Assembly (NCBI RefSeq): GCF_945859705.1
Contig: NC_079138.1
Location: 9,049,328-9,113,327 of the forward strand
Length of the DNA: 64,000 bases
Source of the DNA: Episyrphus balteatus
Lineage: Eukaryota; Arthropoda; Insecta; Diptera; Syrphidae
Direction: 5' to 3'
Numbering within the stretch: position 1 is the stretch's first letter; every line of letters starts with the position of its first letter. Of this stretch, positions 1-10,770 are shown in pieces. Under the pieces are notes generated by a model, which ran no database searches, was not told the DNA's origin, and saw nothing but the letters and a program-made list of their open reading frames with translations. The translations under genes and the position numbers were made by a program.

Positions 1-677
1 TTCTTAATTTTGTAACAAATTGAAAAATTATAATGATCAAACGCGCAAGACATATTCTTGTTGGAAATTGATTGCTCCACAAAAAAGGTCTTATTAACTT
101 TTTTCATTAATCTAACCATTCTAAAGATATTCGAGGTCAAAGTTAAAAAAAAATATAAAAACATTTTATATTTTTAAAAAATTTCTAATTCACTGAAACT
201 TTATTATTTTCAAATTAGCAAGATATATTCTTGTAGGGGCTTAAACGTTCTACAAAAAATTCCTTGGAATGAAATTGATTGCTTTAACCGTTTAGAAGAT
301 ATTCGTATCCAAACCAATGCTCACTGATTTCAATAGTTTTCTTATGACCCGTATGCATTGCGATTTGGATACGAATATCTTCTAAAAGGTTAAAGCAATC
401 AATTTCATTCCAAGTAATTTTTTGTAGAACGTTTAAGCCCCTACAAGAATATATCTTGCTAATTTGAAAATAATAAAGTTTCAGTGAATTAGAAATTTTT
501 TTAAAAATATAAAATGTTTTTATATTTTTTTTTAACTTTGACCTCGAATATCTTTAGAATGTTTAGATTAATGAAAAAAGTTAATAAGACCTTTTTTGTG
601 GAGCAATCAATTTCCAACAAGAATATGTCTTGCGCGTTTGATCATTATAATTTTTCAATTTGTTACAAAATTAAGAA
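1..677. repeat. Long AT-rich inverted repeat with 50 bp spacer
   Basis: The stretch 1-313 is the near-perfect reverse complement of 364-677, with about 50 unpaired bases between. The left arm touches the window edge, so the true outer end is unknown. A degenerate copy of part of the arm, with the theme of a short taaacgaaaaaagt block followed by ccttttttgtagagcg, recurs at about 715-790. It is probably a non-autonomous fold-back element or large MITE. No target duplication can be judged. The short reading frame inside it is incidental. Confidence 0.85.
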
Positions 678-1784
678 CAAAAAACGAATTTTTAAAGATT
701 TTCTCGATTTTTGAACCTCAAATATCTATTCAACGGTTAGATAAACGAAAAAAGTGTATAAGGCCTTTTTTGTAGAGCGTTCAATTTCCTACAAGAATAT
801 GAAAAGAAATTTGCTAAAAAGTCAATTAATAAAAAAATTATTTTTTTTTAGTAGAAGCTTGATGTAAAAATGGAAAATTGCAAAGCGGAGGACCTTCCCA
901 TTAATATAAAGAGCTCATTTTTGGCGTGTATATTCTAGAGGGGTCTAGCAATCGATTTTTCGGAGTACCAATCCAAAAAAAAGAATTTCGATTTTTTTGA
1001 CCCACCCTAATGTACAATACCCTATTTTTAAAGTATTTTTTTAATGTCATATCATCATCATATAATAAAACGGCGAACGTGGTTTTTGTGGTACAAATTA
1101 CCGGGCCCACGAAAACCGATGGGGTATAAATTATACACCGAACTAAAGCGAAGGAATTCTAGACGTGCACAATCAAATTTTTTTAAACTTTTTTTCGCCC
1201 GAAATACTGAAATTTGTTAAATTAAAAATTCGATATAAAAAGAAAAAAACAAAACAAAAACAACTGGAAATATCTGTTGGAAAATTTCCAATCGACTGGA
1301 ATGAAATGTCATTCATGACTGAATGAAAGCATTCAGCGAAAATCAAAAACATTAAGGTGGGTTCACATTGGTGCATGTTAACTATGGTTAACTTTCATTG
1401 TTTTAGTTATCTAAGTTTAGAAGTAAGATGTTTGTTTTATTACCATGTATTTTTGGGGTAAAATCGAATTCTATTAAAATCGAGTCTATTACTAAGGTCC
1501 AATATTTTGTAAACACTTTTGATACCAATGAAATCTATTTTCGTCCTTTTCTCTCTTGAAAAAACATAAGAATTTGTCAGCTATTACATGAAGCCTCAAG
1601 AGGCGCGACTCTTTTTAAACATAATGAGTTCAAAAGAGAAAAAAGATAAAAGAAAAAATTATCCGACCGGAGAGTCGTGAGTCCGAGACTCTTTTTTGAC
1701 GTTTCTTTTTTCAACATTCCCTCACATTTCTTTTTGCTTCTTGGTACAATACAACAACAACAATTTTTAATTCAAAAGATAAAT
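678..1784. other. AT-rich non-coding DNA, no gene seen
   Basis: No reading frame with recognisable domains is present. 715-790 resembles the preceding palindrome arm. A small palindromic word, tcaagaggc with its mirror, at about 1590-1603 reappears inverted at about 15828-15845, so this stretch probably includes the outer end of the fold-back repeat described at 2101-2576. The segment 1604-1780 has no obvious mirror partner. Confidence 0.6.
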
Positions 1785-2032
1785 CGTCGCTGTAGTTCTA
1801 ATACCTCGTAACCCACAAAAAGGCGATTTTGGACTAATGATGCAATTATATTGTTGAAAAAAATCCGGATGTTATAGAAAAGACCGTGTTTGCCTAACAT
1901 CGATATTGTCAGAGCTACACTTAATCAAAACCAGATCATTTGTATTGATTCTCATACATTTCATACTAAGTTTTTTGGCTCTCCTGAAAAATAGAATTTT
2001 CTGGGTTACGAGGTATTAGAACTACAGCGACG
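1785..2032. mobile_element. 248 bp MITE with 31 bp perfect terminal inverted repeats
   Basis: The first 31 bases, starting CGTCGCTGTAGTTC, are the exact reverse complement of the last 31, ending CTACAGCGACG. AAAT is present immediately outside both ends (1781-1784 and 2033-2036) and may be a 4 bp target duplication, although AAAT is a common word here. The interior has no coding potential. Superfamily is not assigned. Confidence 0.8.
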
Positions 2033-2100
2033 AAATGCCAAATTTGAGTCCTTGGCTCAAGAGGCATCGTGTAATAGTACGCACCTCACAGAATGATTAC

Positions 2101-2576
2101 ACAGCCACACAAAATAATATAAAAGTTCTGACCTGGGGTTGCGACTAGGTTTTTCATATAGTTTTTGGGTCGCTGAAACCGAATCCGAAGTCTGTTTTGC
2201 TCCATCACGTCAGGTTTTCGAGATAACCTCATAAAATGTCACGAAAACAAAAAATGTTTGTCTCTGATCTGAATGTGCGAATATGTTAATTATATAGTTT
2301 TTGGGTCGCTGAATCCAGATTCGAAGTCAATTTCACCCTATCACGTCAGGTTTCTGAGATATCTTCAAAAAAAATGTCAAAACCAAAAAAACAAAAGTTT
2401 TTATCTGGGGTTTAGACTAAGTTTTTCATATAGTTTTTGGGTCGCTGAAACCGAATCTGAAGTCTATTTTGGCGTATCACGTCAGGTTTTATCCTCAAAA
2501 AATGTCTAAACTCAAAAAAAGGATGAGGATATCTCAAAAACCTGACGTGATACGGCAAAATAGAGTTCGGATTCGG
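2101..2576. repeat. Fold-back repeat, left arm and start of right arm
   Basis: The left arm runs from about 2101 to 2490. The right arm starts near 2537 with the mirror of cgtatcacgtcaggtttt and is cut at 2576 by the BEL/Pao LTR, resuming after 15478. Inside each arm a unit of about 140-150 bp, marked by atatagtttttgggtcgctga and by the word cacgtcagg, is repeated two or three times, so the arms have internal sub-repeats. No coding content. Confidence 0.8.
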
Positions 2577-2971
2577 TGTTTAAGCTGCGAACTCCGAATA
2601 AAATATGTTTATATTATAATTTATTTTACTATACACAATGTTATATCTTTGAAGTAATATATGCATTTGTATTAAACTATAAGTAATGAAAATGAAACAA
2701 AAAATAATTAATCTTAATTAATACTAAATTGAACTAAATAGTCAACACTAAAACTTTGCTGAATTTCTCTCTTATAATTTAACGAAAAATGAACATAAGG
2801 ATTGTCGAATAAAATAAAAAGAAATGATATCGTTGAACTAGCCACGACTAGACAGACGTGTGTTTTATTAGCAGCAAGTACTTTGAATATATATCTAAAA
2901 TATCCTATAAAGTTCGACTTGCCTTTTTAATTTAATTTTAATTTCGATTGTGAAAACTATCACAAGAAACA
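2577..2971 (+). repeat. 5' LTR of the BEL/Pao element
   Basis: This 395 bp LTR starts TGTTTAAGC and ends AACA. By eye it differs from the 3' LTR (15079-15473) at 6 positions and has no indels, about 1.5 percent. It contains AATAAAA words at about 2809 that could serve polyadenylation, but no clear promoter can be named. Confidence 0.95.
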
Positions 2972-2972
2972 T

Positions 2973-2990
2973 TGGTGCCGAAACCCGGGA
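2973..2990 (+). promoter_or_regulatory. Primer-binding site of the BEL/Pao element
   Basis: TGGTGCCGAAACCCGGGA lies one base after the LTR and begins with TGG, the complement of a tRNA CCA end. It is therefore the site where minus-strand synthesis would start. I do not assign the tRNA species. Confidence 0.85.
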
Positions 2991-3122
2991 ATATATAGTA
3001 TTTCCAATATCAATCAATCTAAATTTTATTGTAAATTTCTAAAATTGAAGTTTAAAAATTGCAATAAGTGGATTCTGGCAATTAATCAGAATTTGCCCTA
3101 CAAAAGTTGGAAGGAAAACGAT

Positions 3123-4392
3123 CGTGGTAAACTTTAGAAACTGTCTTTCAGATCTTTTTATAGCCAACTCTGGCGTCCCTCAGGGAAGTCACCTAGGCCC
3201 ATTTTTATTCATTTTAGCTATAAACGACGTAATCTCGTGCATAACTTCAAGTGATATTCTCATATTTGCTGATGATATGAAGATTTTTAAAGAAATTAAG
3301 TCTGACAATGACCGTATCCTTCTTCAAAGCGATATTAACAGTTTTAATGTTTGGTGTGGTAAAAATGGCCTTTCACTTAACCCAGCTAAATGCCAAACAA
3401 TTACATTCTCGAGAAAACGAGTCAATAATATTTTTGATTACTACATCTTGCAACATAAGCTATGTCGAGTATTTAGCTTCAAAGACTTGGGTGTCCAATT
3501 TAGTTCAAATTTAGGATTTACTGAACACATCAATTTTATAGTAAATAAAGCGAGCTCAATGCTTGGTTTTATTAAACGTTGGGCAAAGGAATTTGATGAT
3601 CCATTTGTTACTCTATCTTTGTACAACTGCTACGTTCGACCCCATCTTGAGTACGCTTCTCAAGTATGGAGTCCTTTTTATGAAGTTCATAAAAACCGAA
3701 TCGAATCTATTCAACACAATTTTGTACGCTTCGCTCTAAAAGGTCTTCCTTGGACCGACCTTTTCAACTTGCCACCTTATGAACATCGCATTCAACTTCT
3801 TCAGATACAAACTTTAGCACAGAGACGTGTAAATAATGATTTAATCTTTCTTCATCAGCTTATTAATTCCCAAATTGACGCCCCTGATCTATTAGCTTGT
3901 ATTGGTATAAATTATCCGGGTGGGTCCCACCTCCTACGAAGATTTGAACCTTTGCATATCGACTTTCATAGAACAAACTATGGTATTAATGAGCCTCTTA
4001 GTCGCATGAGTAAACTTTTTAACTTGAACCATTCATCCTTAGACTTTTATTTGACGAAAATGGGTTTAAAAACATTTTTTCGAACCAGTGCTCCACAATC
4101 GTGACTGTTAATCAATGTTTTAAATAAATTATACATGTTGGATTTTTTGTACTTATAATTTTATAACTTGTAAATTTGTTCGTAATTATTTTGTTTTATA
4201 TTGTGCATGTGGGAGGTTGTATTTTTTGTCTACTAACCACTAACATGCACTTATGATGAGCCTCTGATTGTAGTTAAAAGCTTGTTCTAAGCCTACTACA
4301 TCAAAGAATCTGAAGTGAAAAAAAAAACTATAAAAGTTCTTAATTTCTTTACTCATATTTGCAGTACATAAATTCGAATAAAGAAGAAGAAA
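3123..4392 (+). mobile_element. 5'-truncated jockey-like non-LTR retrotransposon inserted in the BEL/Pao leader
   Basis: The fragment begins abruptly inside reverse transcriptase at 3124, just upstream of the SGVPQGSHLGP motif. It continues through the frame to 4104 and a 3' UTR, ending near an AATAAAG and a short GAA run at about 4376-4392. 5' truncation is the usual outcome of target-primed reverse transcription. The exact 3' junction and target duplication could not be fixed. Confidence 0.8.
3124..4104 (+). pseudogene. Jockey-like reverse transcriptase, C-terminal half
   Basis: About 326 codons are open to the TGA at 4102. Visible motifs are SGVPQGSHLGP (RT motif B) near residue 16 and the catalytic FADDMKIF box (a YxDD equivalent) near residue 49. 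The thumb region contains YASQVWSPF and the LPPYEHRIQLLQ segment typical of these elements. Endonuclease, fingers and the motif A aspartate are absent because of 5' truncation, so no activity is possible. It is similar along its length to the minus-strand copy at 21314-22525 (shared SGVPQGSH, ADDMKIF, YASQVWSP and RFALRGLPW words) but clearly diverged, so it is a related rather than recent copy. The apparent start at 3124 is GTG and is not a real initiation site. Confidence 0.85.
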
Positions 4393-5303
4393 TATAAGTC
4401 TCTGAGTCACCGATCTATATGTATGTACATCAAGCCTTTTGGTCGTCGTTTTCTTGGAGCAGTGACATACAAATTTAGCAAGGTTGCAACCGCATGGAGA
4501 AAAAGCTATCACTCATACCTAGATAAGTTATCCAACATTTCATCAAACTAGGCAATTCGATTAGCTTTGATCGAGTCTGCAGTGTGAAATCGTCACTCAA
4601 ACGCAGAAAGAATTTTAACCCGGTGTTGCAGTGTGGATTGTATCGAGGATCGTTTGAAACATTGAGTTGATTGAAACCACAAGTAAGCTTGATTCTATGT
4701 ATATGATTTCTTATTAAACTTGTTGAGAAACTTATTCGTTGTTGCTGATACAAAGTTGTTACTGATAGAAATTTGTTGCGAAGTAAATTGTTGGTAAGCA
4801 AATTTGTAAATACTTGCTGCTAGAAGATCTAGTGTGGTGAATTAAAAATCATTTAAACATTGTTGCTAGAAGAGTTAATAAGTCAACATTTATTAATTAT
4901 GTTGATAGGTAAGGTAAACAAACTAGAAGTATAGTTGTTGCTAGTTATTTACCAAATATTTTCTCTAAAAAATAAACTTGGCATAGGCTTAATTGGATAC
5001 AATAAGTTGTCGTTGGTAAGAAAATTGATTTCATCTTAAGAGAGGCTATATATATTTTGCATAGCTTATTTCTTGAATTTGGGTTTTTTGAATCTCCTGT
5101 TGGACTTACTGTCGGAGTTGCTGCTGCTGGTGCAATTATACATTGCTAATAGATAGTTTATTGTGGTGTTGGGTCTTTTATGAAGTCTTCGGTTGGAGTT
5201 GCTGTTGTTGCTGCTGGCGAATTTGGAAATTGTTGTGTGCAGATTTTTTGTTGCTTAAGATTATCCTCGATTTAACGAAATTTGCTGGCATTAGATAGCT
5301 ACG
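4393..5303 (+). other. BEL/Pao untranslated leader
   Basis: This region between the jockey-like insertion and the gag start has no reading frame of interest. It contains imperfect GTTGCTGCTGCT-type runs at about 5115-5215. Together with 2991-3122 it forms a leader of roughly 1.0 kb, long for such an element but plausible. Confidence 0.6.
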
Positions 5304-6336
5304 ATGCCTGACGACAAGCAAAGTAAAGATTAGGCATCACAAAGTGAACAGAGCGTAGGGAAGACTTTGACTGACTTGAAAGGATTACGTGCGTCATCAA
5401 AGGGAAATCTGAGTCGAACCAAGAACCTTATAATACAGAAGGGAAGTACGCTTTCAGAACCCGAACTAGAATGTCGTTTAGGGATTCTTGAGTCATATTT
5501 TAAGCAGATATTGAATGTTCAATCGTCCATTGAAAGATTTAATAACCCTGACGAAGAAAAGGCTAATGAGGCTTTTCGTGAAGAGGTTGAATAAACTTAT
5601 GTTTGCGCGAAAACAAAAATAATGACATTGTTATCGGACATGAGGGGCAACACAACTGCTGCTGAGCATTTAAATGCAACATATTTTCCAGACCACCCCC
5701 GCCCTTGCTCAAAGTTAGAACCAATAAAACTACCTACGTTTTCCGGTAAATTCCCAGAATATCCTAATTTTGTGGGATTATTTACGAATTTAGTTCACAA
5801 AGACGAAAGCCTTGACACTTTGCAAAAGTTTATTTACTTGCTCAGGTATCTATCTGGTTCAGCATTGGATGCTGTAAGAGACTTTAATGTCGTTAGCTCA
5901 AATTATCAGAAAGCACTAGATAGATTAAAGGCCCGCTTTGATAATAAGACTCTTTTATTTCAAGAGAACATAAATAGTTTGTTAGAATTTCCAAAACTTT
6001 CTAAAATATCTGCTTCATCTTTAAGTCATTTAGAGGATAGTTTTAACACACATTTCACTGCAATGCTTGCAATAGGAAATTACAAAGACATAGCTTCCTC
6101 GATTTTGATCTCGTTAGCTATGGATCGAGTTGATGAAGAAACTCAATCGAAATGGCAGGATGAAATACTATAATAAGCTCCCAACGTGGGATGAATTTAG
6201 TAAAGTTTTAGATCGCCGTTGTAAAAGCTTAGAAGCAAAAGAAGCTAGGATTCCAAAGGCAAGCACTTCTGCTAAGAGTCAGGCGAAATCCGATGAGTCA
6301 AGTTCGCAAAATAGTGGAAAAAAGCAGTTTAGGTAA
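5304..6336 (+). pseudogene. BEL/Pao gag, N-terminal and capsid part, broken
   Basis: The likely original start is the ATG at 5304. It is followed in the same frame by a TAG at 5331 and a TAA at 5592, with gag-like sequence continuing after each. The 5622-6173 stretch holds a capsid-like segment (LPTFSGKFPEYPNF near its N-terminus, typical of BEL/Pao and related Gag proteins). A frameshift near 6165 moves the continuation, which includes LPTWDEFSKVLDRRC, into the next frame up to 6336. A second shift near 6320-6335 leads into the zinc-knuckle part. Gag would form the particle coat and bind the RNA genome; this copy cannot encode it. Confidence 0.9.
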
Positions 6337-7420
6337 TTTTTCAGCTACAACGTTAGCCGCGGAGCGCATACAATGTGAATATTGTAAGTCCTTGCAACAC
6401 TTTATTGATTCTTGTCCAGAATTTGATAGCTTGCCAGTGGGAAGGAGGTTCCTGGAAGTTAAAAGGCGTATCCTTTGTATAAATTGTCTGGGAAAGGATC
6501 ATTCTGTGCGTCATTGTACTAAGCCAAAGTGCAGCATTTGCTCGTTACCTCATAATAAGGTACTCCACCGATTTTCGGTCAATAATGCGAACGATAGCTC
6601 AGGCCAGGGCCAGTCTAGCTCAGCTTCATTAGTTGGCAGGTCATCTAATCAAACTATTCTAGCCACAGCTGTTGTCTTAAATAAAGATAGTTATGGTAAT
6701 TTTCAACCTGCGCGTGTTTTGTTAGACTCGGCCTCGCAATTAAATTTCATAACTGAAAGTATGGTGCAAAGACTTAGACTATCAAAATCCAAGTCAGATA
6801 TACAAATAAGTGGAATAGGGAACGGGGTCACAAATGTCCGATACACCACAAAATCGGTTTGTAGATCCAGGATTTCTGAGTTTGAGACTGAATTAGAGCT
6901 TCTTGTAATCAAAAACATTACTAATCATCAGCCTAGCAAATCATTTGAGGTAGAGAGTTGGAAAATACCAAAAAATATTGTATTAGCAGATCCAAACTTC
7001 AACGAAACTGCTAAAGTTGATATGTTGATAGGCGCAGACCATTTCTTTGACCTTTTATCGATTGGTCAGATCAAATTGGAAGAGAAGCTAACTCTTCAAA
7101 AGACCCTTTTTGGATGGGTCGTTTCGGGATCATATGATTCATCAGATGTATCAGCCAGGACAATTTGCCTTGTAGGAGGGGAGCAGTTGTCGAAAGACGA
7201 ATATCTTCACGAACGTGTTGAAAAGTTGTTTGAAATAGAAAACTATCCCATAACTTCTGAACTGCTTAACCCTGAAGAAGAAAAATGTGAAGAACATTTC
7301 AAAAATACGGTAGAGAAAAATGGGGAAGGCAGATATGTTGTGAGTTTTCCGTTTAAAGAAGATCCATTGGCATTAGGAGAATCATTTGAAATAGCAAAAA
7401 AGAGATTTATGTCGTTGTAA
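6293..7420 (+). pseudogene. BEL/Pao gag zinc knuckles and aspartic protease
   Basis: About 375 codons are open. Three cysteine/histidine clusters appear near residues 30-92: CEYCKSLQHFIDSC, CINCLGKDHSVRHC and CSICSLPHNKVLH. They are followed by the retropepsin-like region with LLDSASQLNFI near residue 142. The triad reads Asp-Ser-Ala instead of the Asp-Ser/Thr-Gly of most retroviral proteases; whether this is normal for the family or a decay mutation cannot be told here. The C-terminal part resembles the linker before reverse transcriptase. The frame stops at 7420, where about 30 bases appear deleted, and the sequence resumes out of frame with KEQYVDFLKEYEDLGHM. Confidence 0.9.
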
Positions 7421-7824
7421 AAGAACAATACGTAGATTTTTTGAAAGAGTATGAGGATCTAGGACATATGTCGGAAGTTAGTGATGCTGAGACTAAAAAT
7501 ATGAAGTACTTTTGCCCCCATCAGTACGTGCTCAGACCGGAATCAACAACTACAAAACTTAGAGTAGTTTTTGATTGTAGTGCTAAAACTTCATCCGGTA
7601 AATTCTTAAACGATATTTTAATGAAAGGTCCGATAATGCAAGATGATCTTTACTCAATTATATTACGTTTTCGCTGTTATAAATACGCACTTACAGCTGA
7701 CATCTCCAAAATGTACCGCCAAATAGTAGTGAATCCAAATGATCGTAAATACCAATGTATTCTTTGGAGATCTAATCAAACGGATCCGTTAAAGGTGTAC
7801 CAGTTAAATACAGTGACCTATGGA
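7421..7824 (+). pseudogene. BEL/Pao reverse transcriptase, N-terminal half
   Basis: The reading frame resumes after a shift at about 7420. LRVVFDCSAKTSSGKFLND and the motif A segment ALTADISKMYRQI, containing a catalytic aspartate, are visible. It ends in NTVTYG, where the DNA transposon at 7825-8870 is inserted. The sequence picks up at 8877 with GTTSAPY, so host protein sequence independently confirms the insertion point. Confidence 0.9.
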
Positions 7825-8870
7825 TACGGTGACCATCCGTCCCGGTTTACCCGGGACTGTCCCGTATTTCTACAGCTTGTCCCGGGTTTTTATTTAAGAA
7901 ACCCGGGACGTATAAGTGTCCCGTATTTTGTAATTTGTCCCGTGATTGTCCCGTATTTGAACATTCTCTGATTTTTGTATTCAATATTTTAAATACTTTG
8001 TACGGAAAACAAGAAAACAGTGGCTGGAAATTAAATACGCTTCTGAAGCAAAACGAACATTTTTCTAAGTCTCCAAAGTCAAAAAACTTTTGCTGCAAGA
8101 AAAATTACCTGTACAAATAAGTTTGAGTGACAAACGATTGAAAAATCTCTATATATTCCAGCACAGGTAAGAATTTCGTTACCTATGCTGCGTATTGTGC
8201 AACGAAAAGCAAAATTTTCGTTTGCGATTTCATTGTGCTGGTTGTGTACGAAAATTTTCGTTTCGCCTCTAGACTAGGTATTAGTTTTTTTTAAATGTTC
8301 GTCAATTATTTAGTTCCAGCTTCTGTTTGTCAGGTTGCTACACCATGTTTTCGAATAAAGAACAACATATGGAAGAGTAAAGAACCCCAACCCAAATTAG
8401 TTTCAAAACTTTTAAGGAAATGTTAAAAGTTGTGTTAAAGATCATACAATTTCAAAATCACCATGTTTTCGAATAAAGAACAACATATGGAAGAGTAAAG
8501 AACCCCAACCCAAATTAGTTTCAAAACTTTTAAGGAAATGTTAAAAGTTGTGTAAAAGATCATACAATTTCAAAATCATTTAAAATAAAATTAAAATGTC
8601 TCTCCCGATTTTGATTAAAATAATATTTTCTTAGAAATAATTAACAGACATTTTTATAAAACCATTTTTTGATTTCTGATTCGACTTAAATGATTTCAAC
8701 AAAAACGCTCCCATAAAATCGTTTAGGAAATCTTGATATCAAAATAATTAAAAAATTATGAAAACTCATTTAAAAAAATTAATTTTTTTATTGAAAAATC
8801 AATATTTTCAAAACGATCCAACTAATTTTTTATCTGTCCCGGGTTTCGCTTCCAGAAATATGGTCACCGT
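7825..8870. mobile_element. 1.05 kb non-autonomous DNA transposon with ACGGTGACCAT termini
   Basis: The left end reads ACGGTGACCAT (from 7826) and the right end is its exact reverse complement, ending at 8870. ACCTATGGA flanks both sides (7816-7824 and 8871-8879), giving a 9 bp duplication, or 8 bp if the last A is chance. Precise excision restores the reverse-transcriptase reading across TYGTTSAPY. Further in, both ends carry gtcccggg words that can pair. No transposase is present. The duplication length fits hAT (8 bp) or Mutator-like (9 bp) elements; I cannot choose between them. Confidence 0.85.
8342..8577 (+). repeat. 118 bp tandem duplication inside the DNA transposon
   Basis: The block 8342-8459, starting accatgttttcg, is repeated almost exactly at 8460-8577. 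The visible difference is tgttaaag versus tgtaaaag. Such a clean duplication suggests a recent event or an assembly duplication. Confidence 0.9.
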
Positions 8871-8873
8871 ACC

Positions 8874-10445
8874 TATGGAACAACTTCGGCGCCTTATTAA
8901 GCTACCCGCTGTTTAAAGACATTGTCAGAAGAAGGTGCAAGTATGTTTCCATTAGGCTCAAAAGTTCTGAATGAGGATTTTTATATGGACGATCTAATCA
9001 GTGGGGGAGATTCCCCAGAAGAAATTTTTGGTATATATGAAGAAGTTAGAACCCTTTTACTTAGTGCAGGCTTTGAGCTTCGTAAGTGGTGGTCGAATGA
9101 AAAAACTTTGTTGGATGTCGTACCAGAAGTAGAACGAGAGAAACCACTTAGAATAAATGATGCAGACATTATTAAAACGCTAGGAATCAAATGGAATCCA
9201 TCTTCAGACGAGCTCCAGTATGTGATTCCAGAAATTAAGTTAAACCAGAAAATAACAAAGCGCATTATTCTATCTGAATTGCCTACTCTATTTGACCCAT
9301 TGGGGTTACTTAACCCAGTTGTTGTGAAAGGTAAAATTCTGTTGCAAAGCTTGTGGGTAAAAAAGACTGATTGGGATGAATCAGTTCAAGCACGAATTTT
9401 TACTGAATGGGAAGCTTTTCGAAATCACTTGAAAGAGTTGGAATTGGTCAAAGTTCCGAGATATGTGTTAAGTTTGAGGTCAAGAAACACACAAATTCAT
9501 GGATCCTCGGATGCATCTTTACGTGCATATGGCTGTTGTGTTTATTTAAGGTCTGTTGACAAAAAGGGGGTAGTTTCTTGCAACTTGATAACGGCAAAAT
9601 CCAGAGTAGCGCCTATAAAAACTCAAAGTTTGCCAAGATTGCTTGCTTCTATTATTTTAAAGATTCTTCCAAATTTCTCGCATATAGTTGACGATATTTA
9701 CTTATGGACCGATTCCGAAATAGTGCTTTGTTGGTTGTCAGCACATCCTTCGAGTTGGGAAGTATTTATTGCGAATAGAGTATCAAAAATACAAACAAAT
9801 TTGCCCCAAGCTACTTGGAAGCATGTAAACACAAAACAAAATCCTGCAGACATTGTATCTCGAGGTGCCTATGCAAGTGAGTTGATGGACAGCATGTGGT
9901 TTTCGGGTCCAAAATTCCTTAAATTGTCACAAGAAATGTGGCCTAAACAAAAAGATTTGTCTATGATAAGAAAAGATACTCCTGGAATGCGAAAATGTAA
10001 TGTAGTTCTTTTGGCAAAAATTATAGATGATCACTTTGAGAATATGTACTTGCGTTTTAAAAGCATTGACAAAACATGTCGAATATTTGCGCTTATACTT
10101 CGCTGGATAATCGTAGTTCGCAAAAAGATGATAATTAAGAAAGAAGAGAAAGAACAAAAAGAAGAAAAAACTGTTTTTGAAGAATATGAACTTCGTTATA
10201 ATTCACCTATCAGAGCTGATGAGATTGACAATGCGTTGCTCAGAATTCTTTGGAATATTCAACAAAAGAACTTCCAGGAGGTAATTCATAAATTAAAAAA
10301 AGAAGACATAATTAGCCCTACGAGTCCCGTAAAAAATCTTAATCCTTTCCTCGACGGTGACTCATTTAAACTCCTTAGAGTGGGAGGGCGTCTGCAGAAT
10401 GCGGACATACCTTATTCTGTAAAATATTCCAATCCTTCTTCCTAA
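8874..10445 (+). pseudogene. BEL/Pao reverse transcriptase C-terminal half, RNase H and linker
   Basis: After the DNA transposon the frame continues as YGTTSAPY, then an in-frame TAA at 8898, then about 507 open codons from 8922. The catalytic box FYMDDLISGG (YxDD) lies near 8974-9003. RNase H is suggested by GSSDASLRAYGCC near residue 193 and LWTDSEIVLCWL near residue 262. The segment expected to carry its glutamate (normally PRLE in this family) reads PRLLAS, so that residue seems lost. The downstream part is the region leading into integrase. A frameshift at about 10440, just after YSVKYSNPSS, ends the frame; the continuation LPKSNPFVKNLL is one frame over. Confidence 0.9.
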
Positions 10446-10770
10446 ATCTAATCCTTTTGTCAAAAACCTTTTAACTTTTTTACATAATAAAAATTACCAT
10501 GCAGGTCCCCAAGCTCTAGTTGGAATAGTGCGGCAGAGGTTCTGGTTGCTAGATGTACGCACACTTGCAAAGAAAGTCGTAAGTAGCTGTTGGACTTGTT
10601 TCAAATATAGACCAAAGATGTTGGGTCAAATTATGGGCAATCTGCCTACCGACAGAGTGCAGCCTGCAAGAGCATTTTTAAAGAGTGGTGTAGACTTTTG
10701 CGGTCCGTTCCTAACGACTTACAAGCTGCGAGGGCAAAGAACTTCAAAATATTATGTAGCCGTCTTCGTC
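10446..10770 (+). pseudogene. BEL/Pao integrase, zinc-binding and start of catalytic domain
   Basis: The frame contains an HHCC-type zinc-binding pattern: LHNKNYH supplies the histidines and CWTC the cysteines. It then has the first catalytic aspartate in SGVDFCGPF. The frame is cut after YVAVFV by the 3.5 kb fold-back transposon at 10771, and the core resumes at 14279. Integrase would join element DNA to the chromosome; here it is split and dead. Confidence 0.9.

Noticed and set aside
7935..8120. Small frames inside the DNA transposon as a transposase remnant
   Set aside because: No DDE or zinc-finger pattern is visible; they follow from local composition.
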